A stretch of 64,000 nt of DNA from Halopseudomonas laoshanensis (GCF_008365385.1 NZ_QOVF01000007.1:93396-157395); one strand, 5' to 3'; shown: positions 36,309-50,014, numbered from the stretch's first letter. The notes: a model not told the origin generated them from the letters alone. Numbers and translations are program-made.

Positions 36309-38243
36309 ATGATCAAGATCGAATCCCTGACACTCCAACGTGGCCCGCTGCGCTTGCTGGAGAACGCTGACCTCACCCTGCATCCCGGCCAGAAAGCGGG
36401 CTTGCTGGGCACCAACGGTGCCGGCAAATCGAGCCTGTTTGCCCTGCTGCGCGGCGAACTGAGCCCCGACGCAGGCGACTGCAGCCTGCCCCCGGACTGG
36501 CGTATTTCGCACATGCAGCAGGAGATCGACAACCTTGACCGGGTTGCCGTGGACTACGTGCTGGATGGCGACGCGCGCCTGCGTGACATTCAGCAGCGCC
36601 TGGCCAACGCGGAAGATCAGCAGTTGGCGGCAGAGCTCGGCACTTTGTATGCCGAGCTGGAGGCGCATGACGGCTTCAGTGCGGACAGCCGCGCGCGCAC
36701 CTTGCTTGCCGGCCTGGGCTTCAGCAGCGAACAATGTGAAGCCAAGGTAGGGGATTTTTCCGGTGGCTGGCGCATGCGCCTGAACCTGGCGCAGGCCCTG
36801 ATGTGCCCTTCTGATCTGCTGCTTCTCGATGAACCGACCAACCACCTGGATCTGGACGCGATTCTCTGGTTGGAAGACTGGTTGCGCGCCTATCAGGGCA
36901 CCTTGTTGCTTATCTCCCATGACCGCGATTTTCTCGATGCGGTGGTAGAGCACATCGTGCACGTGGAAGCCCGCAAGCTGACCTTATACCGCGGTGGCTA
37001 CACGCAATTCGAGCGTACCCGTGCCGAGCGTCTCGGCCAGCAACAGGCCGCGTTCGAAAAGCAGCAAGCGCAGCGCGAACATATGCAGAAGTACATTGCC
37101 CGCTTCCGTGCCCAGGCAAGCAAGGCCAAGCAGGCGCAAAGCCGCCTGAAAGCTCTGGAGCGCATGGAAAACATCGGCCCGGCGCATATGGATTCGCCGT
37201 TTTCGTTCAGCTTTCGCGAGGCCGACAGCCAGTCCAGCCCCCTGATAGATCTGCACCACGGCCAGCTTGGCTATGGCGATAAGGCCATCCTTGAGCAGGT
37301 GAAATTGCAACTGGTTCCCGGCGCGCGGATTGGCGTGCTGGGCCCGAATGGCGCCGGCAAATCAACCCTGATCAAGACCCTGGCCGGTAGCCTGGCATTG
37401 CAAAGCGGTGAAATGAAACCCGGGGAGCATCTGGCCATCGGTTATTTTGCCCAACACCAGCTCGACAGCCTGGACCCCAAAGCCAGCCCGCTACTGCACC
37501 TGGCGCGCATCGCGCCGCAGGAGCGTGAGCAGGCACTGCGGAATTTCCTCGGCGGCTTTGACTTCCATGGCGCGCGCGCCGAAGAGCCGGTGCTGAACTT
37601 CTCCGGTGGCGAGAAAGCCCGTCTGGCGCTGGCTTTGATCGCCTGGCAGAAACCCAACCTGCTGTTGCTGGATGAGCCGACCAACCACCTGGATATGGAA
37701 ATGCGTCACGCGCTGACGCTGGCACTGCAGCAGTTTGAGGGCGCCATGCTGCTGGTCTCCCACGACCGTGCGTTGATCCGTGACACTACGGACGAACTCT
37801 GGCTGGTCGCCGATGGCCGGCTGAAGACCTACGAAGACGACCTGGATACCTACACGCGCTGGCTGGCGCGCTTCCGCCAGCAACAGGCGGACGAAATCAA
37901 AGCCGCCAACGCTGGCGATGCGAGTGCGGAACCGGAGCGGGTAGATGCCAAGACGCAGCGCCGCCTCGCGGCCGAACAGCGCCAGCGGCTGGCACCGCTA
38001 AAGAAAAGCATCGACAAGCTGGAAAAGGAAATGAGCAAGGCCCTGGCCGAACTCGGCGAGATCGAGACCGCCCTAGCAGATGCCGATATCTATAGCCAGG
38101 ACAACAAGGACCAGCTCAAAGCGCTGTTGGCTCGTCAGGCCGCCAGCAAACAACTGATTGAGGAACTGGAAGAACGCTGGCTCGAGAGTAACGAAGAGCT
38201 GGAAGCCATGGCTGAAGCGGAAGACGCGTGCAACGGGGCTTGA
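36309..38243 (+). CDS. ABC-F ATPase (YheS-like)
   Basis: This 644-residue protein has two ABC domains and no membrane part. Walker A: GTNGAGKSS and GPNGAGKST. Signatures: FSGGWRMRLNLA and FSGGEKARLALA. Walker B: LLLLDEPTNHLDLD and LLLLDEPTNHLDME. The linker between the domains (about 240-300) and the C-terminal coiled coil are those of the ribosome-binding ABC-F family, here closest to YheS. It probably acts on stalled ribosomes. It is a single gene. Confidence 0.93.
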   Translation: MIKIESLTLQRGPLRLLENADLTLHPGQKAGLLGTNGAGKSSLFALLRGELSPDAGDCSLPPDWRISHMQQEIDNLDRVAVDYVLDGDARLRDIQQRLANAEDQQLAAELGTLYAELEAHDGFSADSRARTLLAGLGFSSEQCEAKVGDFSGGWRMRLNLAQALMCPSDLLLLDEPTNHLDLDAILWLEDWLRAYQGTLLLISHDRDFLDAVVEHIVHVEARKLTLYRGGYTQFERTRAERLGQQQAAFEKQQAQREHMQKYIARFRAQASKAKQAQSRLKALERMENIGPAHMDSPFSFSFREADSQSSPLIDLHHGQLGYGDKAILEQVKLQLVPGARIGVLGPNGAGKSTLIKTLAGSLALQSGEMKPGEHLAIGYFAQHQLDSLDPKASPLLHLARIAPQEREQALRNFLGGFDFHGARAEEPVLNFSGGEKARLALALIAWQKPNLLLLDEPTNHLDMEMRHALTLALQQFEGAMLLVSHDRALIRDTTDELWLVADGRLKTYEDDLDTYTRWLARFRQQQADEIKAANAGDASAEPERVDAKTQRRLAAEQRQRLAPLKKSIDKLEKEMSKALAELGEIETALADADIYSQDNKDQLKALLARQAASKQLIEELEERWLESNEELEAMAEAEDACNGA

Positions 38244-38255
38244 GAGCCCAGCTTG

Positions 38256-39014
38256 TCACCAGGGAATAAGCTTGCCATCCCAGGCGTAGAACTGGCCAGT
38301 ATCTTCAGGAACCCGTTCAGCCATCACCGCCAGCAATCGTTCGGCGACGAAGTCGGCGGTGAACAGTTTGCCCTCCGGCACATTCGCCTGAAAAGGTCGC
38401 GACAGCTCGGTATCGGTGGTGCCGGGGTGCAACAGCAGACAAATACCCTGGCGGTTCAACCGTTGCCACTCCACGGCGAAGGTGCGCAGCAGCATGTTCT
38501 GCGCTGCCTTGCTGGCGCGGTAGGCATACCAACCGCCCAGACGGTTGTCCCCGATGGACCCCACCCGCGCCGACAGCGAGGCAAAGATGCAGCGGTGCTT
38601 GCCGCGCAGCAGTGGCAAGAAGGCCTTGGCGAGCAAAATCGGAATTCCCGCGTTGATAGTGAAGCTGCGCTGCAACGCGCTTAGGGATACCTGGCGCAGG
38701 GATTTTTCCGGCTGCTGCCCCTGATCCTCATGCAGAAAGCCCACGGTATTGATCAACATGTCCAGCCGGCTACAGCGCTCTGCCACCTTGGCGGCCAAGG
38801 CCTCCAGGGCTGGTTCGTCAGCCAGGTCGCCGAGCAGTGGAATCAACCTTGAGTCATTCGGCCAACCGCCCTGAGGTGCGCTTCGCGTTAACGCAAAGAT
38901 CTGACCGACGTCCGTACGCAACAGCAGCTGCTGCACCAGCGCCCAACCAATGCCGCGACTGGCACCGGCGATAACAATGCAGGCCGGTCGATCCGGCGCA
39001 AAACCCAAATCCAT
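38256..39014 (-). CDS. Short-chain dehydrogenase/reductase
   Basis: This 252-residue SDR has the coenzyme motif VIAGASRGIGWAL (residues 13-25), the NTVG segment (usual NNAG), and the catalytic Ser region with YAYRASKAA (YxxxK). The start at 39014 has GGAGG upstream; the upstream in-frame extension lacks a site. The substrate is unknown. It is convergent with the ABC-F gene and divergent from the DUF188 gene. Confidence 0.88.
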   Translation of the reverse strand: MDLGFAPDRPACIVIAGASRGIGWALVQQLLLRTDVGQIFALTRSAPQGGWPNDSRLIPLLGDLADEPALEALAAKVAERCSRLDMLINTVGFLHEDQGQQPEKSLRQVSLSALQRSFTINAGIPILLAKAFLPLLRGKHRCIFASLSARVGSIGDNRLGGWYAYRASKAAQNMLLRTFAVEWQRLNRQGICLLLHPGTTDTELSRPFQANVPEGKLFTADFVAERLLAVMAERVPEDTGQFYAWDGKLIPW

Positions 39015-39072
39015 GCTGCAACCTCCTGCGCTTTGGGGGAAACTACCCTTTTGCTCTGTGGAACCGCCTGCC

Positions 39073-39519
39073 ATGACGCTTTGGATTGATGCTGATGCCT
39101 GCCCCCGCCCCGTACGCGATATCGTCGTGCGGGCGGCCCGGCGCCGGCAAATTGAACTGGTACTGGTCGCCAACAGCCCCCAAGCGCTGCCGCCCGGCCC
39201 GGGCATCCGCCAGGTTACGGTCTCCAGCGGCGCCGATGTGGCCGATCAATACATCATCGACCATTCAGTGCCCGGCGACCTGGTAATCACCGCCGACATC
39301 CCGCTGGCTGCGGGCCTGGTCGAACGCAAGGTCACCGCAATCAACCCGCGTGGCGAGGTGTATAACAAAGCCAACGTGGGCGAACGCCTGGCAGTGCGCA
39401 ACCTGATGGACGAACTGCGCGGCGCCGGCCTGGCCGGCCGCAGCGGCCCCGCACCCTACAACGACAAGGACAAACAGGCCTTTGCCAACTCGCTGGATCG
39501 GTTGCTGGCCAACCTTTAG
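39073..39519 (+). CDS. DUF188 (YaiI/YqxD) family protein
   Basis: This 148-residue protein has the PIN-like/NYN-type fold expected of DUF188. Features are LWIDADACPRPVRDIVVRAA (residues 3-22), DLVITADIPLAAGLVE and PYNDKDKQAFANSLDRLL. It may be a metal-dependent nuclease, but no function has been shown to my knowledge. It is a single gene. Confidence 0.9.
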   Translation: MTLWIDADACPRPVRDIVVRAARRRQIELVLVANSPQALPPGPGIRQVTVSSGADVADQYIIDHSVPGDLVITADIPLAAGLVERKVTAINPRGEVYNKANVGERLAVRNLMDELRGAGLAGRSGPAPYNDKDKQAFANSLDRLLANL

Positions 39520-39535
39520 CCTCGATTCAGGCGCA

Positions 39536-41053
39536 TCACCGGCTATGCCTGGTCGTCACGAAGCTCTGGACCCGCTGTTCCAAGGTTGCCCTTAGCTGGT
39601 CCAACTCGCCCGACAGGCCAGCCAGATCAATGGCCTGGGCGGCATTGTTCTGGGCTATATCGTTAACGCCTTGCAGGTGCTGGGCCACATCATCTCCGAC
39701 TGTTGCCTGCTCCAGCGTCGCGGTGGCAATCATGCTGTTGAGACGAGAGATATGCGCTACCTCTTCGACCATACCCGCCAGCGTCGAGACGCTTGACTCC
39801 GCCGAACCCAAGCAGCGTTGAACTGCATCCTGGCTCCGCGCCATAGCCTCCTTGGCCGACTCTGACGCATGCTGCAGGCGCCCGATAAAATCCTGTATTT
39901 CGGCGGTGGATTTAGCCGTGCGCTGCGACAGGTTGCGCACTTCATCAGCGACTACTGCAAATCCGCGTCCCTGCTCCCCCGCTCGCGCCGCCTCGATGGC
40001 TGCGTTCAAAGCCAACAGATTGGTTTGTTCGGCAACGCCCTTGATCACATCCACCACCTGGTGGATGTCCCTGGCCAACTGTGCTGCTCCATTCACCGCA
40101 TCGCCCGTCAGCACAAGGTCTCCGTTCAACGACTTGATGTCTTCCCTGATCTGCTGCATGGCCCGGTTGCCTTGCTGCGCGTGGTCGTCCACCTTTGCGG
40201 CGGCATGTGCCGCCTCTTCCGCACTGCGCGCTACTTCTGCGGTTGCCGAAGTCAGTTCCTGCATGGCCTGAGCCATGTAACTCGCTTCACCGGCCTGACG
40301 ATCCGCCCCGCTCCTGACCTGCTCGGAACGTTGCGATACGGCAGCCGACACGCTGCTGACCTGAGCCAAATTGGCTTTGACGTCGCCGACCACCTCATCC
40401 AGCTGTACGACAAAACCGTTGAACACATCCAGCATCGGCGTTTGCATGCTCGCTCGGCGGGTCAAGTCCATCGCTTGCGGGTTGGCCAGCATGTCGCTGG
40501 TAATCGCCGCCAACATTTCGCCCTCACGTGCATCGACATAACTGGCTCGCGCCAGATACACCAGCACCGCGGCCTCAACCACCACATAAGCGGCGTGAAT
40601 CCACACCAAACCCCAGCTCGCGCTCACTGCCAACCAGATGCCGGCTCCTCGCGACTGCAAATAGAAAAAAGCCAAATGGTGCACAGCAATCACCACGGCA
40701 GCCACCACGATGGGCAGCCAGTCCCGGTAGTAAATCAGGAAGGCCAGCAGCACGAATATCGAAAAATGCATCTCGATGGTGCCGTGACTCTGGTTGATAT
40801 GCAGGGCGGCCATGACCATAAAGGCAGCCCCGACTGCACAACGAAAAATCCGCTGACCACCAATCAAAGCCTGGAGCGCGTGCATGACCAGCAAAGTACC
40901 GCCGCCGACCAGTACGACTTGCCCCCAGGTAGCGTGCCAGGGCGCCAGCGCCAATGCATATAACTGGCAGACCCAAAGGACAACCAGCATGGCTCTGTCG
41001 GCCTTTTTGTAATGAGTAGCAAGACTTAAGGGGTTGATCACGCCGGAGCTCAT
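39536..41053 (-). CDS. Methyl-accepting chemotaxis protein with multi-helix membrane sensor
   Basis: This 505-residue receptor has about six hydrophobic segments in residues 20-190 instead of a periplasmic ligand domain. The cytoplasmic signalling part has the invariant hairpin [26 protein letters not shown] near residue 350. It feeds CheA/CheW, and its ligand is unknown; the membrane sensor may read a membrane or redox signal. The start at 41053 has GAGGTG. It lies 11 bp after the DUF6436 gene. Confidence 0.93.
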   Translation of the reverse strand: MSSGVINPLSLATHYKKADRAMLVVLWVCQLYALALAPWHATWGQVVLVGGGTLLVMHALQALIGGQRIFRCAVGAAFMVMAALHINQSHGTIEMHFSIFVLLAFLIYYRDWLPIVVAAVVIAVHHLAFFYLQSRGAGIWLAVSASWGLVWIHAAYVVVEAAVLVYLARASYVDAREGEMLAAITSDMLANPQAMDLTRRASMQTPMLDVFNGFVVQLDEVVGDVKANLAQVSSVSAAVSQRSEQVRSGADRQAGEASYMAQAMQELTSATAEVARSAEEAAHAAAKVDDHAQQGNRAMQQIREDIKSLNGDLVLTGDAVNGAAQLARDIHQVVDVIKGVAEQTNLLALNAAIEAARAGEQGRGFAVVADEVRNLSQRTAKSTAEIQDFIGRLQHASESAKEAMARSQDAVQRCLGSAESSVSTLAGMVEEVAHISRLNSMIATATLEQATVGDDVAQHLQGVNDIAQNNAAQAIDLAGLSGELDQLRATLEQRVQSFVTTRHSR

Positions 41054-41063
41054 TGCAGGCACC

Positions 41064-41630
41064 TCATTGGATGTCACAAAGACATGAAACGGTATCCTGA
41101 TTTAGGATATTAACCCGGCGGCCGGCCAACAATGCGTTGATCACTGGCTCAATAAAACTGCTGTCTTGACTGCAATGCGCTCCATCACTATAAGGGCCGA
41201 CGTAGGCCAGTTTCCCGGCGGCGTCCCAAATGGCAACGGCAGGCGCTCCCGGCCAGTCTGTCCATGCTTTGGGTATCGGCCAGAACGGAAGCTTCTTTAA
41301 TACGCCTGGCAGCGTCTGCGCCGAGCTCTGGCCCGAGCGTGCGAACTGCACGCCCTTATCAGCAAAACGCTGAGTCATCTCATCAACATAGGCTTGATGC
41401 CCGCCGTTACAGGGGCACCCGGCCTGCCATACATGCAGCACCTGAACCTGACCGGGCTCGAACGGTGGCGCCACCCCTTCAGCGCCAAAATAGGCAGGCC
41501 GCTCAAAAGCCTTGAGATATTGCGCCTCATACCACCAGAACGCCCAGGCCAGGCCGAGAATCCAGATCAACAGCAAAGCGCCAACTACCGTGCGCTTAAG
41601 CCAGATCCGGGACGCTGATTGTGTCTGCAA
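41064..41630 (-). CDS. DUF6436 thioredoxin-fold membrane protein
   Basis: This 188-residue protein has one N-terminal membrane helix (about 13-30) and a thioredoxin-like domain with [14 protein letters not shown], a CPC-type redox motif. The final Cys pair lies in TVSCLCDIQ. It probably faces the periplasm. It may help thiol redox handling and is co-transcribed with the chemoreceptor. Function is not known. Confidence 0.82.
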   Translation of the reverse strand: MQTQSASRIWLKRTVVGALLLIWILGLAWAFWWYEAQYLKAFERPAYFGAEGVAPPFEPGQVQVLHVWQAGCPCNGGHQAYVDEMTQRFADKGVQFARSGQSSAQTLPGVLKKLPFWPIPKAWTDWPGAPAVAIWDAAGKLAYVGPYSDGAHCSQDSSFIEPVINALLAGRRVNILNQDTVSCLCDIQ

Positions 41631-41861
41631 AAATACCTCGATAGCAGAATAACTTGCCGTTCAATTATACATTCATGGCTTGTTGTTCAATTTATTTTCG
41701 TTATTAAATGTCTTTCTGCAAACCTTTCCACAACTTGCCGCATCACGCGAAAGCAGCGCTTCCGCGAGCAATTCTTCGCAGGTATGCTGGTCGCACAACC
41801 CTGTTGTAAGGCAAGCAAGGGATCCGGCACCTACTCCGCCGGACAAGGAAGAAACCCTCCA

Positions 41862-44175
<2,314 letters not shown>

Positions 44176-44205
44176 ACTTATTCCGACATTCTTTTTGAGG
44201 TACTC

Positions 44206-46404
44206 ATGCAAGAGGTTACATCCGTGCGCGAAGAACTGGCCGAGATTCCCGAGACCGCTGAGAGCGTGTTCGAGGAAACGCCAGCGCCACCTGTCTTGAG
44301 CGATCCGCCGGTGCACGCGGCGGACATCAACGTTCCTGAACTGTACATTCATCGCGAGCTTTCGCAGCTGCAGTTCAATATTCGTGTGCTCGAGCAGGCT
44401 CTGGATGAATCCTACCCATTGCTTGAACGTCTGAAGTTTTTGCTGATTTTTTCCAGCAACATCGACGAGTTCTTTGAGATCCGCGTTGCCGGTCTGAAGA
44501 AACAGATCACCTTTGCCCGCGAGCAGACCGGCCCCGACGGGCTGCAGCCGCAGCAGGTGTTGAGCAAGATCAGCGAGATCGCCCATCAGCAGATCACCCG
44601 TCAATACGCGTTGCTCAACGACATGCTTTTGCCGCAACTGGCAGAGAAGGGCATCCGCTTCGTACGTCGCCACCAGTGGACGCACAAGCAGACACTCTGG
44701 GTGCGCCGCTATTTCCGCCAGGAAGTCGCGCCGATCATCAGCCCCATCGGTCTGGATCCCACGCACCCCTTCCCCTTGCTGGTAAACAAGAGTCTGAACT
44801 TTATTGTGCAGCTGGAGGGCACCGACGCTTTTGGTCGCGATTCCGGTCTGGCGATTATCCCAGCCCCGCGCTCGCTGCCGCGGCTGATCCGCATGCCTGA
44901 TGAGCTCTGCTCTGGCGGCGACAACTTCGTCTTTCTATCATCGATGATTCACGCCCACGCGGACGACCTGTTCCCCGGCATGAAAGTCTTGGGCTGTTAC
45001 CAGTTCCGGCTAACGCGTAACGCCGATTTGATCGTCGATCCGGATGAAGTGGACGACCTGGCGCGCGCACTGCGCGGCGAGCTCTTGTCGCGTCGCTACG
45101 GCGACGCCGTACGCCTGGAAGTGGCCGACAACTGCCCCAAGCCGCTGACCGACTTTCTGCTCAAGCAGTTCGGCCTCAACGAATCCGAGCTGTATGAAGT
45201 CAAGGGCCCGGTAAACCTGACCCGGCTGTTCTCGATTACCGGCCTGGAAAATCATGCTGACCTGCAGTTCCCGAGCTTCAGCCCCGGCATTCCCAAGCTG
45301 CTGTCCAGCGCTGATACCCTGTTCCAGGCGATCAGCAAACAGGACATCCTGCTGCTGCACCCTTACGAGTCCTTCAGCCCGGTGGTCGATCTGCTGCGTC
45401 AGGCCGCGCAGGACACCAACGTGCTGGCGATCAAGCAGACGCTGTACCGCACCGGTGCCAATTCGGAGATCGTCAACGCCCTGGTCGAAGCAGCCAGAAA
45501 CGGCAAGGAGGTCACGGTGGTGATCGAATTGCGCGCGCGTTTTGACGAGGAATCCAACCTGCAACTGGCCAGCCGTCTGCAGCAGGCCGGCGCCGTGGTC
45601 ATCTACGGCGTGGTCGGCTTCAAGACCCACGCCAAGATGATGCTGATCCTGCGGCGCGAGGACAAGATCCTCAAGCGCTATGTACACATGGGCACCGGCA
45701 ACTACCACGCCGGCAACGCGCGCCTGTATACCGACTACAGCATTCTGACCTCGGACCTGGCGCTGACTGAAGATGTGCACAAGCTGTTCAACCAGTTGAT
45801 CGGCATGGGCAAGACGCTGCGCATGAAGAAACTGCTGCAGGCGCCCTTCACCTTGAAGAAACGCCTGCTCGAACTGATCAACCGCGAAACGCTGACGGCG
45901 CAAGCCGGCAGGCCGGCGCACATCATGGCCAAGGCCAACGCGCTGACCGATGCGAAGATCATCAAGGCACTGTACAAAGCGTCGCAGGCGGGGGTGAAAA
46001 TCGATCTGATTATCCGCGGCATGTGCTGCTTGCGGCCGGGCGTTCCGGGCGTCTCGCACAACATCACCGTGCGCTCGATCATCGGCCGCTTTCTGGAACA
46101 CAGCCGCGTCTATTACTTCCTCAATGACGGCCAGGAGCAGGTGTGGATGTCCAGTGCCGACATGATGGAGCGTAACCTCGACAAGCGCGTGGAGACCTGT
46201 TTCCCGCTGGAAGGCAAGAAGCTCATCACGCGGGCCAAACAGGAACTGCAGGTGTTCATGACGGACAATACCCAGAGCTGGATATTGCAGACTGACGGTA
46301 CCTACGTGCGCAGCAGTCCGTCTGGCAATCAGCTTGCCCGCAGCGCACAGAGCGCGCTGCTGGAAAAGCTGGTCGGGCTACCTCAGCGCACCGTCAACGT
46401 GTAA
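44206..46404 (+). CDS. ppk: Polyphosphate kinase
   Basis: This 732-residue enzyme makes inorganic polyphosphate from ATP. The N-terminus is extended; the core starts with [19 protein letters not shown] (about residue 47). The phospho-His motif is in [20 protein letters not shown], with [14 protein letters not shown] before it. The second His region is in the C-terminal domain. Its 3' end overlaps ppx by 22 bp, convergent. Confidence 0.97.
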   Translation: MQEVTSVREELAEIPETAESVFEETPAPPVLSDPPVHAADINVPELYIHRELSQLQFNIRVLEQALDESYPLLERLKFLLIFSSNIDEFFEIRVAGLKKQITFAREQTGPDGLQPQQVLSKISEIAHQQITRQYALLNDMLLPQLAEKGIRFVRRHQWTHKQTLWVRRYFRQEVAPIISPIGLDPTHPFPLLVNKSLNFIVQLEGTDAFGRDSGLAIIPAPRSLPRLIRMPDELCSGGDNFVFLSSMIHAHADDLFPGMKVLGCYQFRLTRNADLIVDPDEVDDLARALRGELLSRRYGDAVRLEVADNCPKPLTDFLLKQFGLNESELYEVKGPVNLTRLFSITGLENHADLQFPSFSPGIPKLLSSADTLFQAISKQDILLLHPYESFSPVVDLLRQAAQDTNVLAIKQTLYRTGANSEIVNALVEAARNGKEVTVVIELRARFDEESNLQLASRLQQAGAVVIYGVVGFKTHAKMMLILRREDKILKRYVHMGTGNYHAGNARLYTDYSILTSDLALTEDVHKLFNQLIGMGKTLRMKKLLQAPFTLKKRLLELINRETLTAQAGRPAHIMAKANALTDAKIIKALYKASQAGVKIDLIIRGMCCLRPGVPGVSHNITVRSIIGRFLEHSRVYYFLNDGQEQVWMSSADMMERNLDKRVETCFPLEGKKLITRAKQELQVFMTDNTQSWILQTDGTYVRSSPSGNQLARSAQSALLEKLVGLPQRTVNV

Positions 46405-47888
46405 TTGGCCTTGGCCCAGAACTGCGCTTCCTGAGCGAAGTCAGCCTGGGTCAGGGGATTGGCCTCAAGCCAACCCTCGGGGAAATGAATTTCCAGAAAG
46501 TCATCACCCGCCTGAACCTGAAGCTCAGGCATATCCTGGTTGCCGCGAATATGGTGATACAAAATCGCCAGGCGCAGCAGCATGCACAGGCGTAGCAGGG
46601 TGATGGCCTCGTCACCCATCTCGGATAAACGCTCTGCACTCGGCAGGTTGCGCCGGTGCCCCCATACCAGCAACGCCAAGGCCTGTTGTTCCTGGCGGGA
46701 GAACCCGGCCAGATCGGCGTGCTCAATCAGATAGGCGCCGTGCTTGTGATACTGGCTGTGCGCAATATCCAGACCCACCTCGTGGACCCGGGCGGCCCAG
46801 CAAAGCATATTGGCGTGCTTGTCATCATCCAGGTTCCAGTTCGCGGCGGCCTTGCCGAACAGGCTTAGCGCCTTGCTCTCGACCCGTGCCGCCTGCTCCA
46901 GATCCACGTGGCAGCGCTCCATCAGCGCGCTCAGGGTGCGCTCGCGCACGTCCTCGTGCTGATGCCGACCGAGCAGATCGTAAAGCACGCCCTCGCGCAG
47001 CGCGCCGTCGGAGTGGCTCATGACCTGAACGCCGAGGGCGTCGACAATGGCTTCGAGAATCGCCAGACCCGCTGGCAAAATCGGTTTGCGATCAGGCTTT
47101 AGGCCGGGGATATCCAGCTTGTCGACCTGGCCGGCCTTGAACAGCTTGCGCTTCAGCCAACCCAGGCCTTCGGGGGTCAGTTCGTCCTGCGTGCGGCCGC
47201 CGGATTGCACGCACTGACGGATGGTGCGAATGGTGCCCGAGGCACCCACCGCTTCCTGCCAGCCAAGGCGCTGAATGGCCTGTTCAATCTGCATCAGCTC
47301 CAGGCGCGCCGCCGTATAAGCCTGCGCATAACGGCCGGGGGTGACCTTGCCATCAGGAAAATAACGCCGGGTAAAGGACACGCAGCCCATCTGCAAACTC
47401 TCGCGCAGAATCGATTCGAAACGCTCGCCAACGATGAACTCGGTGCTGCCACCGCCGATATCCACTACCAGCCGTTTGCCTGCGTCATCGGCCTGGGTGT
47501 GCGAGACGCCGAGATAGATAAGGCGGGCCTCCTCACGGCCGGATACCACATCCACGCGATGACCGATGATCTGCCGCACCTGGCGCATGAACTGCGCCCT
47601 GTTGCGGGCTTCACGCAGTGCATTGGTGCCCACGATGCGCACCGCGCCGTCAGGCAGGCCGTTGGTCAGCTGAGCAAAACGTCGCAGGCAATCAATTCCC
47701 CGCTGCATCGCCTCTTCGCTGAGCTCGCCCTGATCATTCAGGCCAGCCGCCAGTTGCACCTTCTCACCCAGACGCTCAAGGATACGTATTTCGCCATGGT
47801 CGACCTTGGCCAGCACCATATGGAAGCTGTTTGACCCCAGGTCAATTGCAGCCACCAAGGGAAAGTCAGCCTGTTTTCTTTGCACCAT
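46383..47888 (-). CDS. ppx: Exopolyphosphatase
   Basis: This 501-residue enzyme of the ASKHA fold hydrolyses polyphosphate from its end. It has [17 protein letters not shown] (residues 12-28), [17 protein letters not shown], and [16 protein letters not shown], plus a C-terminal HD-like domain of about 180 residues. The start at 47888 has GAGG; the long in-frame upstream stretch is not supported. It is tail to tail with ppk, whose product it degrades. Confidence 0.96.
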   Translation of the reverse strand: MVQRKQADFPLVAAIDLGSNSFHMVLAKVDHGEIRILERLGEKVQLAAGLNDQGELSEEAMQRGIDCLRRFAQLTNGLPDGAVRIVGTNALREARNRAQFMRQVRQIIGHRVDVVSGREEARLIYLGVSHTQADDAGKRLVVDIGGGSTEFIVGERFESILRESLQMGCVSFTRRYFPDGKVTPGRYAQAYTAARLELMQIEQAIQRLGWQEAVGASGTIRTIRQCVQSGGRTQDELTPEGLGWLKRKLFKAGQVDKLDIPGLKPDRKPILPAGLAILEAIVDALGVQVMSHSDGALREGVLYDLLGRHQHEDVRERTLSALMERCHVDLEQAARVESKALSLFGKAAANWNLDDDKHANMLCWAARVHEVGLDIAHSQYHKHGAYLIEHADLAGFSRQEQQALALLVWGHRRNLPSAERLSEMGDEAITLLRLCMLLRLAILYHHIRGNQDMPELQVQAGDDFLEIHFPEGWLEANPLTQADFAQEAQFWAKANYTLTVR

Positions 47889-48033
47889 GCGCCCGCCTCG
47901 TGAGGTGTTTGTGCGAATTCTAACACCCCATGACGACCTTGTGCCTGCCTGCTTCCGCCTTCCGCTACCGGCAACGGTGATGCTATAGTGCTCGGCAATA
48001 AGCCCTTGATCCCTTGATCCCCTGGAGAAACGA

Positions 48034-48360
48034 ATGAGTGATTTGATCGTGCATGTCACCGACGGCAGCTTCGACAGCGAAGTGCTGAAGGCAGATGGCC
48101 CCGTGCTGGTGGACTACTGGGCCGAATGGTGTGGCCCGTGCAAGATGATTGCGCCGGTGCTGGATGAGATTGCCAAGGAATATGAAGGCAAGCTGAAGAT
48201 CTGCAAACTGAACATCGACGAGAACGCCGACACCCCGCCGAAATATGGCGTACGGGGCATTCCGACGTTGATGCTGTTCAAGGGTGGCAATATCGAAGCC
48301 ACCAAAGTTGGCGCCTTGTCCAAGTCGCAGCTGGCTGCCTTCCTCGACAGCAACATCTGA
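48034..48360 (+). CDS. trxA: Thioredoxin 1
   Basis: This 108-residue dithiol protein has [14 protein letters not shown] with redox CGPC (about 33-36) and the cis-Pro in GIPTLMLF. It reduces cytosolic disulfides with NADPH via thioredoxin reductase. It is a single gene followed by a terminator, then rho. Confidence 0.98.
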   Translation: MSDLIVHVTDGSFDSEVLKADGPVLVDYWAEWCGPCKMIAPVLDEIAKEYEGKLKICKLNIDENADTPPKYGVRGIPTLMLFKGGNIEATKVGALSKSQLAAFLDSNI

Positions 48361-48368
48361 TTGATTGT

Positions 48369-48405
48369 CCCCCGACAGGATTTTTTTAAGGTCGGGGGCA
48401 TTTTT
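48369..48405 (+). terminator. Rho-independent terminator after trxA
   Basis: CCCCCGAC (48369-48376), 14-nt loop, GTCGGGGG (48391-48398), CATTTTT. It is 8 bp after the trxA stop. Confidence 0.85.
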
Positions 48406-48576
48406 CTGCTTGCCAACTATGGACGTCATCCATCAGCAGTGCTAGATTTGCCCATCAATTCCTTGTCGCACCCTGCGGCCGTGGCTTCCCAACATCAGCC
48501 AAACCCATCGCCCCATAGCCTTATGGCGGCCTGTTACTAACCCGTCCTGCCGAAAGACACATATCCTACCGACCCT
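48406..48576 (+). ncRNA. 5' leader of rho, probable Pseudomon-Rho RNA
   Basis: A 171-nt leader lies between the trxA terminator and rho. A Pseudomon-Rho motif has been described in the 5' UTR of rho in pseudomonads. I see a short hairpin-forming segment around GCCCCATAGCCTTATGGCGG at 48512-48531, but did not match the consensus base by base. It may be used for autoregulation of Rho. Confidence 0.45.
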
Positions 48577-49842
48577 ATGAACCTGACTGAACTCAAACAA
48601 AAGCCAATTACCGAACTGCTGGAAATCGCCGAACAGATGGGCCTGGAAAATATGGGCCGGTCGCGTAAACAGGACGTGATTTTCGCCACTCTGAAGAAAC
48701 ACGCCAAAGGCGGTGAAGACATTCACGGTGACGGCGTACTGGAAATTCTCCAGGACGGTTTTGGTTTCCTGCGCTCCGCAGACTCTTCTTATCTGGCCGG
48801 CCCTGATGACATCTATGTCTCGCCCAGCCAGATCCGGCGTTTCAACCTGCGTACCGGTGACACCATCGCCGGCAAAATTCGCCCACCGAAAGACGGTGAA
48901 CGCTATTTTGCGCTGCTGAAAGTTGACTCGATCAACTTCGACAAGCCGGAGAACACCAAGAGCAAGATCCTCTTCGAAAACCTGACGCCGCTATTCCCGA
49001 CCAAGCGTCTGGCCATGGAAGCCGGTAACGGCTCCACCGAGGATCTGATGGCGCGCATCATTGATCTGTGCGCACCCATCGGCAAGGGTCAACGCGGCCT
49101 GCTGGTAGCACCGCCGAAAGCCGGTAAGACGCTGATGCTGCAGAACATTGCGGCAAACATCGCGCGCAACAATCCTGAATGCCATCTGATCGTACTGCTG
49201 ATCGACGAGCGTCCGGAAGAAGTGACCGAGATGCAGCGCACCGTGCGCGGCGAAGTGGTCGCATCGACTTTCGACGAGCCGCCGAGCCGTCACGTGCAAG
49301 TCGCCGAGATGGTTATCGAGAAGGCCAAGCGCCTGGTTGAGCACAAGAAAGACGTGATCATCCTGCTCGACTCCATTACCCGTCTGGCGCGTGCCTACAA
49401 CACCGTGATCCCCAGCTCCGGCAAGGTGCTCACCGGTGGTGTTGACGCCCACGCTCTGGAGAAGCCCAAGCGTTTCTTCGGCGCCGCGCGGAACATCGAA
49501 GAAGGTGGCAGCCTGACCATTATCGCCACCGCACTGGTTGATACCGGTTCGAAGATGGACGAAGTGATCTACGAAGAATTCAAAGGCACCGGCAACATGG
49601 AGATCCATCTGGATCGCAAGATTGCCGAGAAGCGTGTATTCCCGGCGATCAACATCAACCGTTCCGGCACGCGCCGCGAAGAGTTGCTGACCAGCGAAGA
49701 TGAACTGCAACGGATGTGGATCTTGCGCAAGATTCTGCATTCGATGGACGAAATCGCCGCGATTGAATTCCTCCTTGATCGTCTGAAAGACACCAAGACC
49801 AACGATGAATTCTTCCAGTCGATGAAGCGCAGCAAGAACTAA
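48577..49842 (+). CDS. rho: Transcription termination factor Rho
   Basis: This 421-residue hexameric RNA-dependent ATPase starts [22 protein letters not shown] with the N-terminal HTH. The RNA-binding cold-shock domain follows ([23 protein letters not shown]). Walker A is [11 protein letters not shown] (about 178-188), Walker B is [16 protein letters not shown], and the R-loop/Q-loop region [20 protein letters not shown] is present. Length is near the E. coli 419. Terminator-like hairpin 49861-49895 follows. Confidence 0.98.
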   Translation: MNLTELKQKPITELLEIAEQMGLENMGRSRKQDVIFATLKKHAKGGEDIHGDGVLEILQDGFGFLRSADSSYLAGPDDIYVSPSQIRRFNLRTGDTIAGKIRPPKDGERYFALLKVDSINFDKPENTKSKILFENLTPLFPTKRLAMEAGNGSTEDLMARIIDLCAPIGKGQRGLLVAPPKAGKTLMLQNIAANIARNNPECHLIVLLIDERPEEVTEMQRTVRGEVVASTFDEPPSRHVQVAEMVIEKAKRLVEHKKDVIILLDSITRLARAYNTVIPSSGKVLTGGVDAHALEKPKRFFGAARNIEEGGSLTIIATALVDTGSKMDEVIYEEFKGTGNMEIHLDRKIAEKRVFPAININRSGTRREELLTSEDELQRMWILRKILHSMDEIAAIEFLLDRLKDTKTNDEFFQSMKRSKN

Positions 49843-49860
49843 GCTGACAGCACCAAACCT

Positions 49861-49895
49861 CAAGCTGCAACCAGCTCCGCGCTGCTTGCAGCTTG
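49861..49895 (+). repeat. Hairpin CAAGCTGCAA / TTGCAGCTTG after rho
   Basis: CAAGCTGCAA (49861-49870), 15-nt loop, TTGCAGCTTG (49886-49895), a 10-bp perfect stem 18 bp after the rho stop. A related GCTTG-rich stretch lies at 49988-50013, before ubiD. No T tract is present. It may be the rho terminator or one of the AAGCTT-type dispersed elements. Confidence 0.5.
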
Positions 49896-50014
49896 TTGCA
49901 CTTTACGCCACCCGACAGGCTGCTTTGTCGGCATAATGTGCTTCTGACCAGACACCCCAGGCTGACGCAATCCCCGGACTGCATGCAGCTTGCCGCTTGA
50001 GGCTTGAAGCTCCA

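Noticed and set aside
39869..40963. 364-codon open frame on the plus strand
   Set aside because: Antisense to the chemoreceptor gene, which has clear membrane segments and the signalling hairpin.
41619..41861. Longer N-terminus of the diguanylate cyclase
   Set aside because: The upstream in-frame part has no ribosome site and no membrane or domain features, whereas ATG 41862 follows AAGGAAG and begins the first membrane segment.
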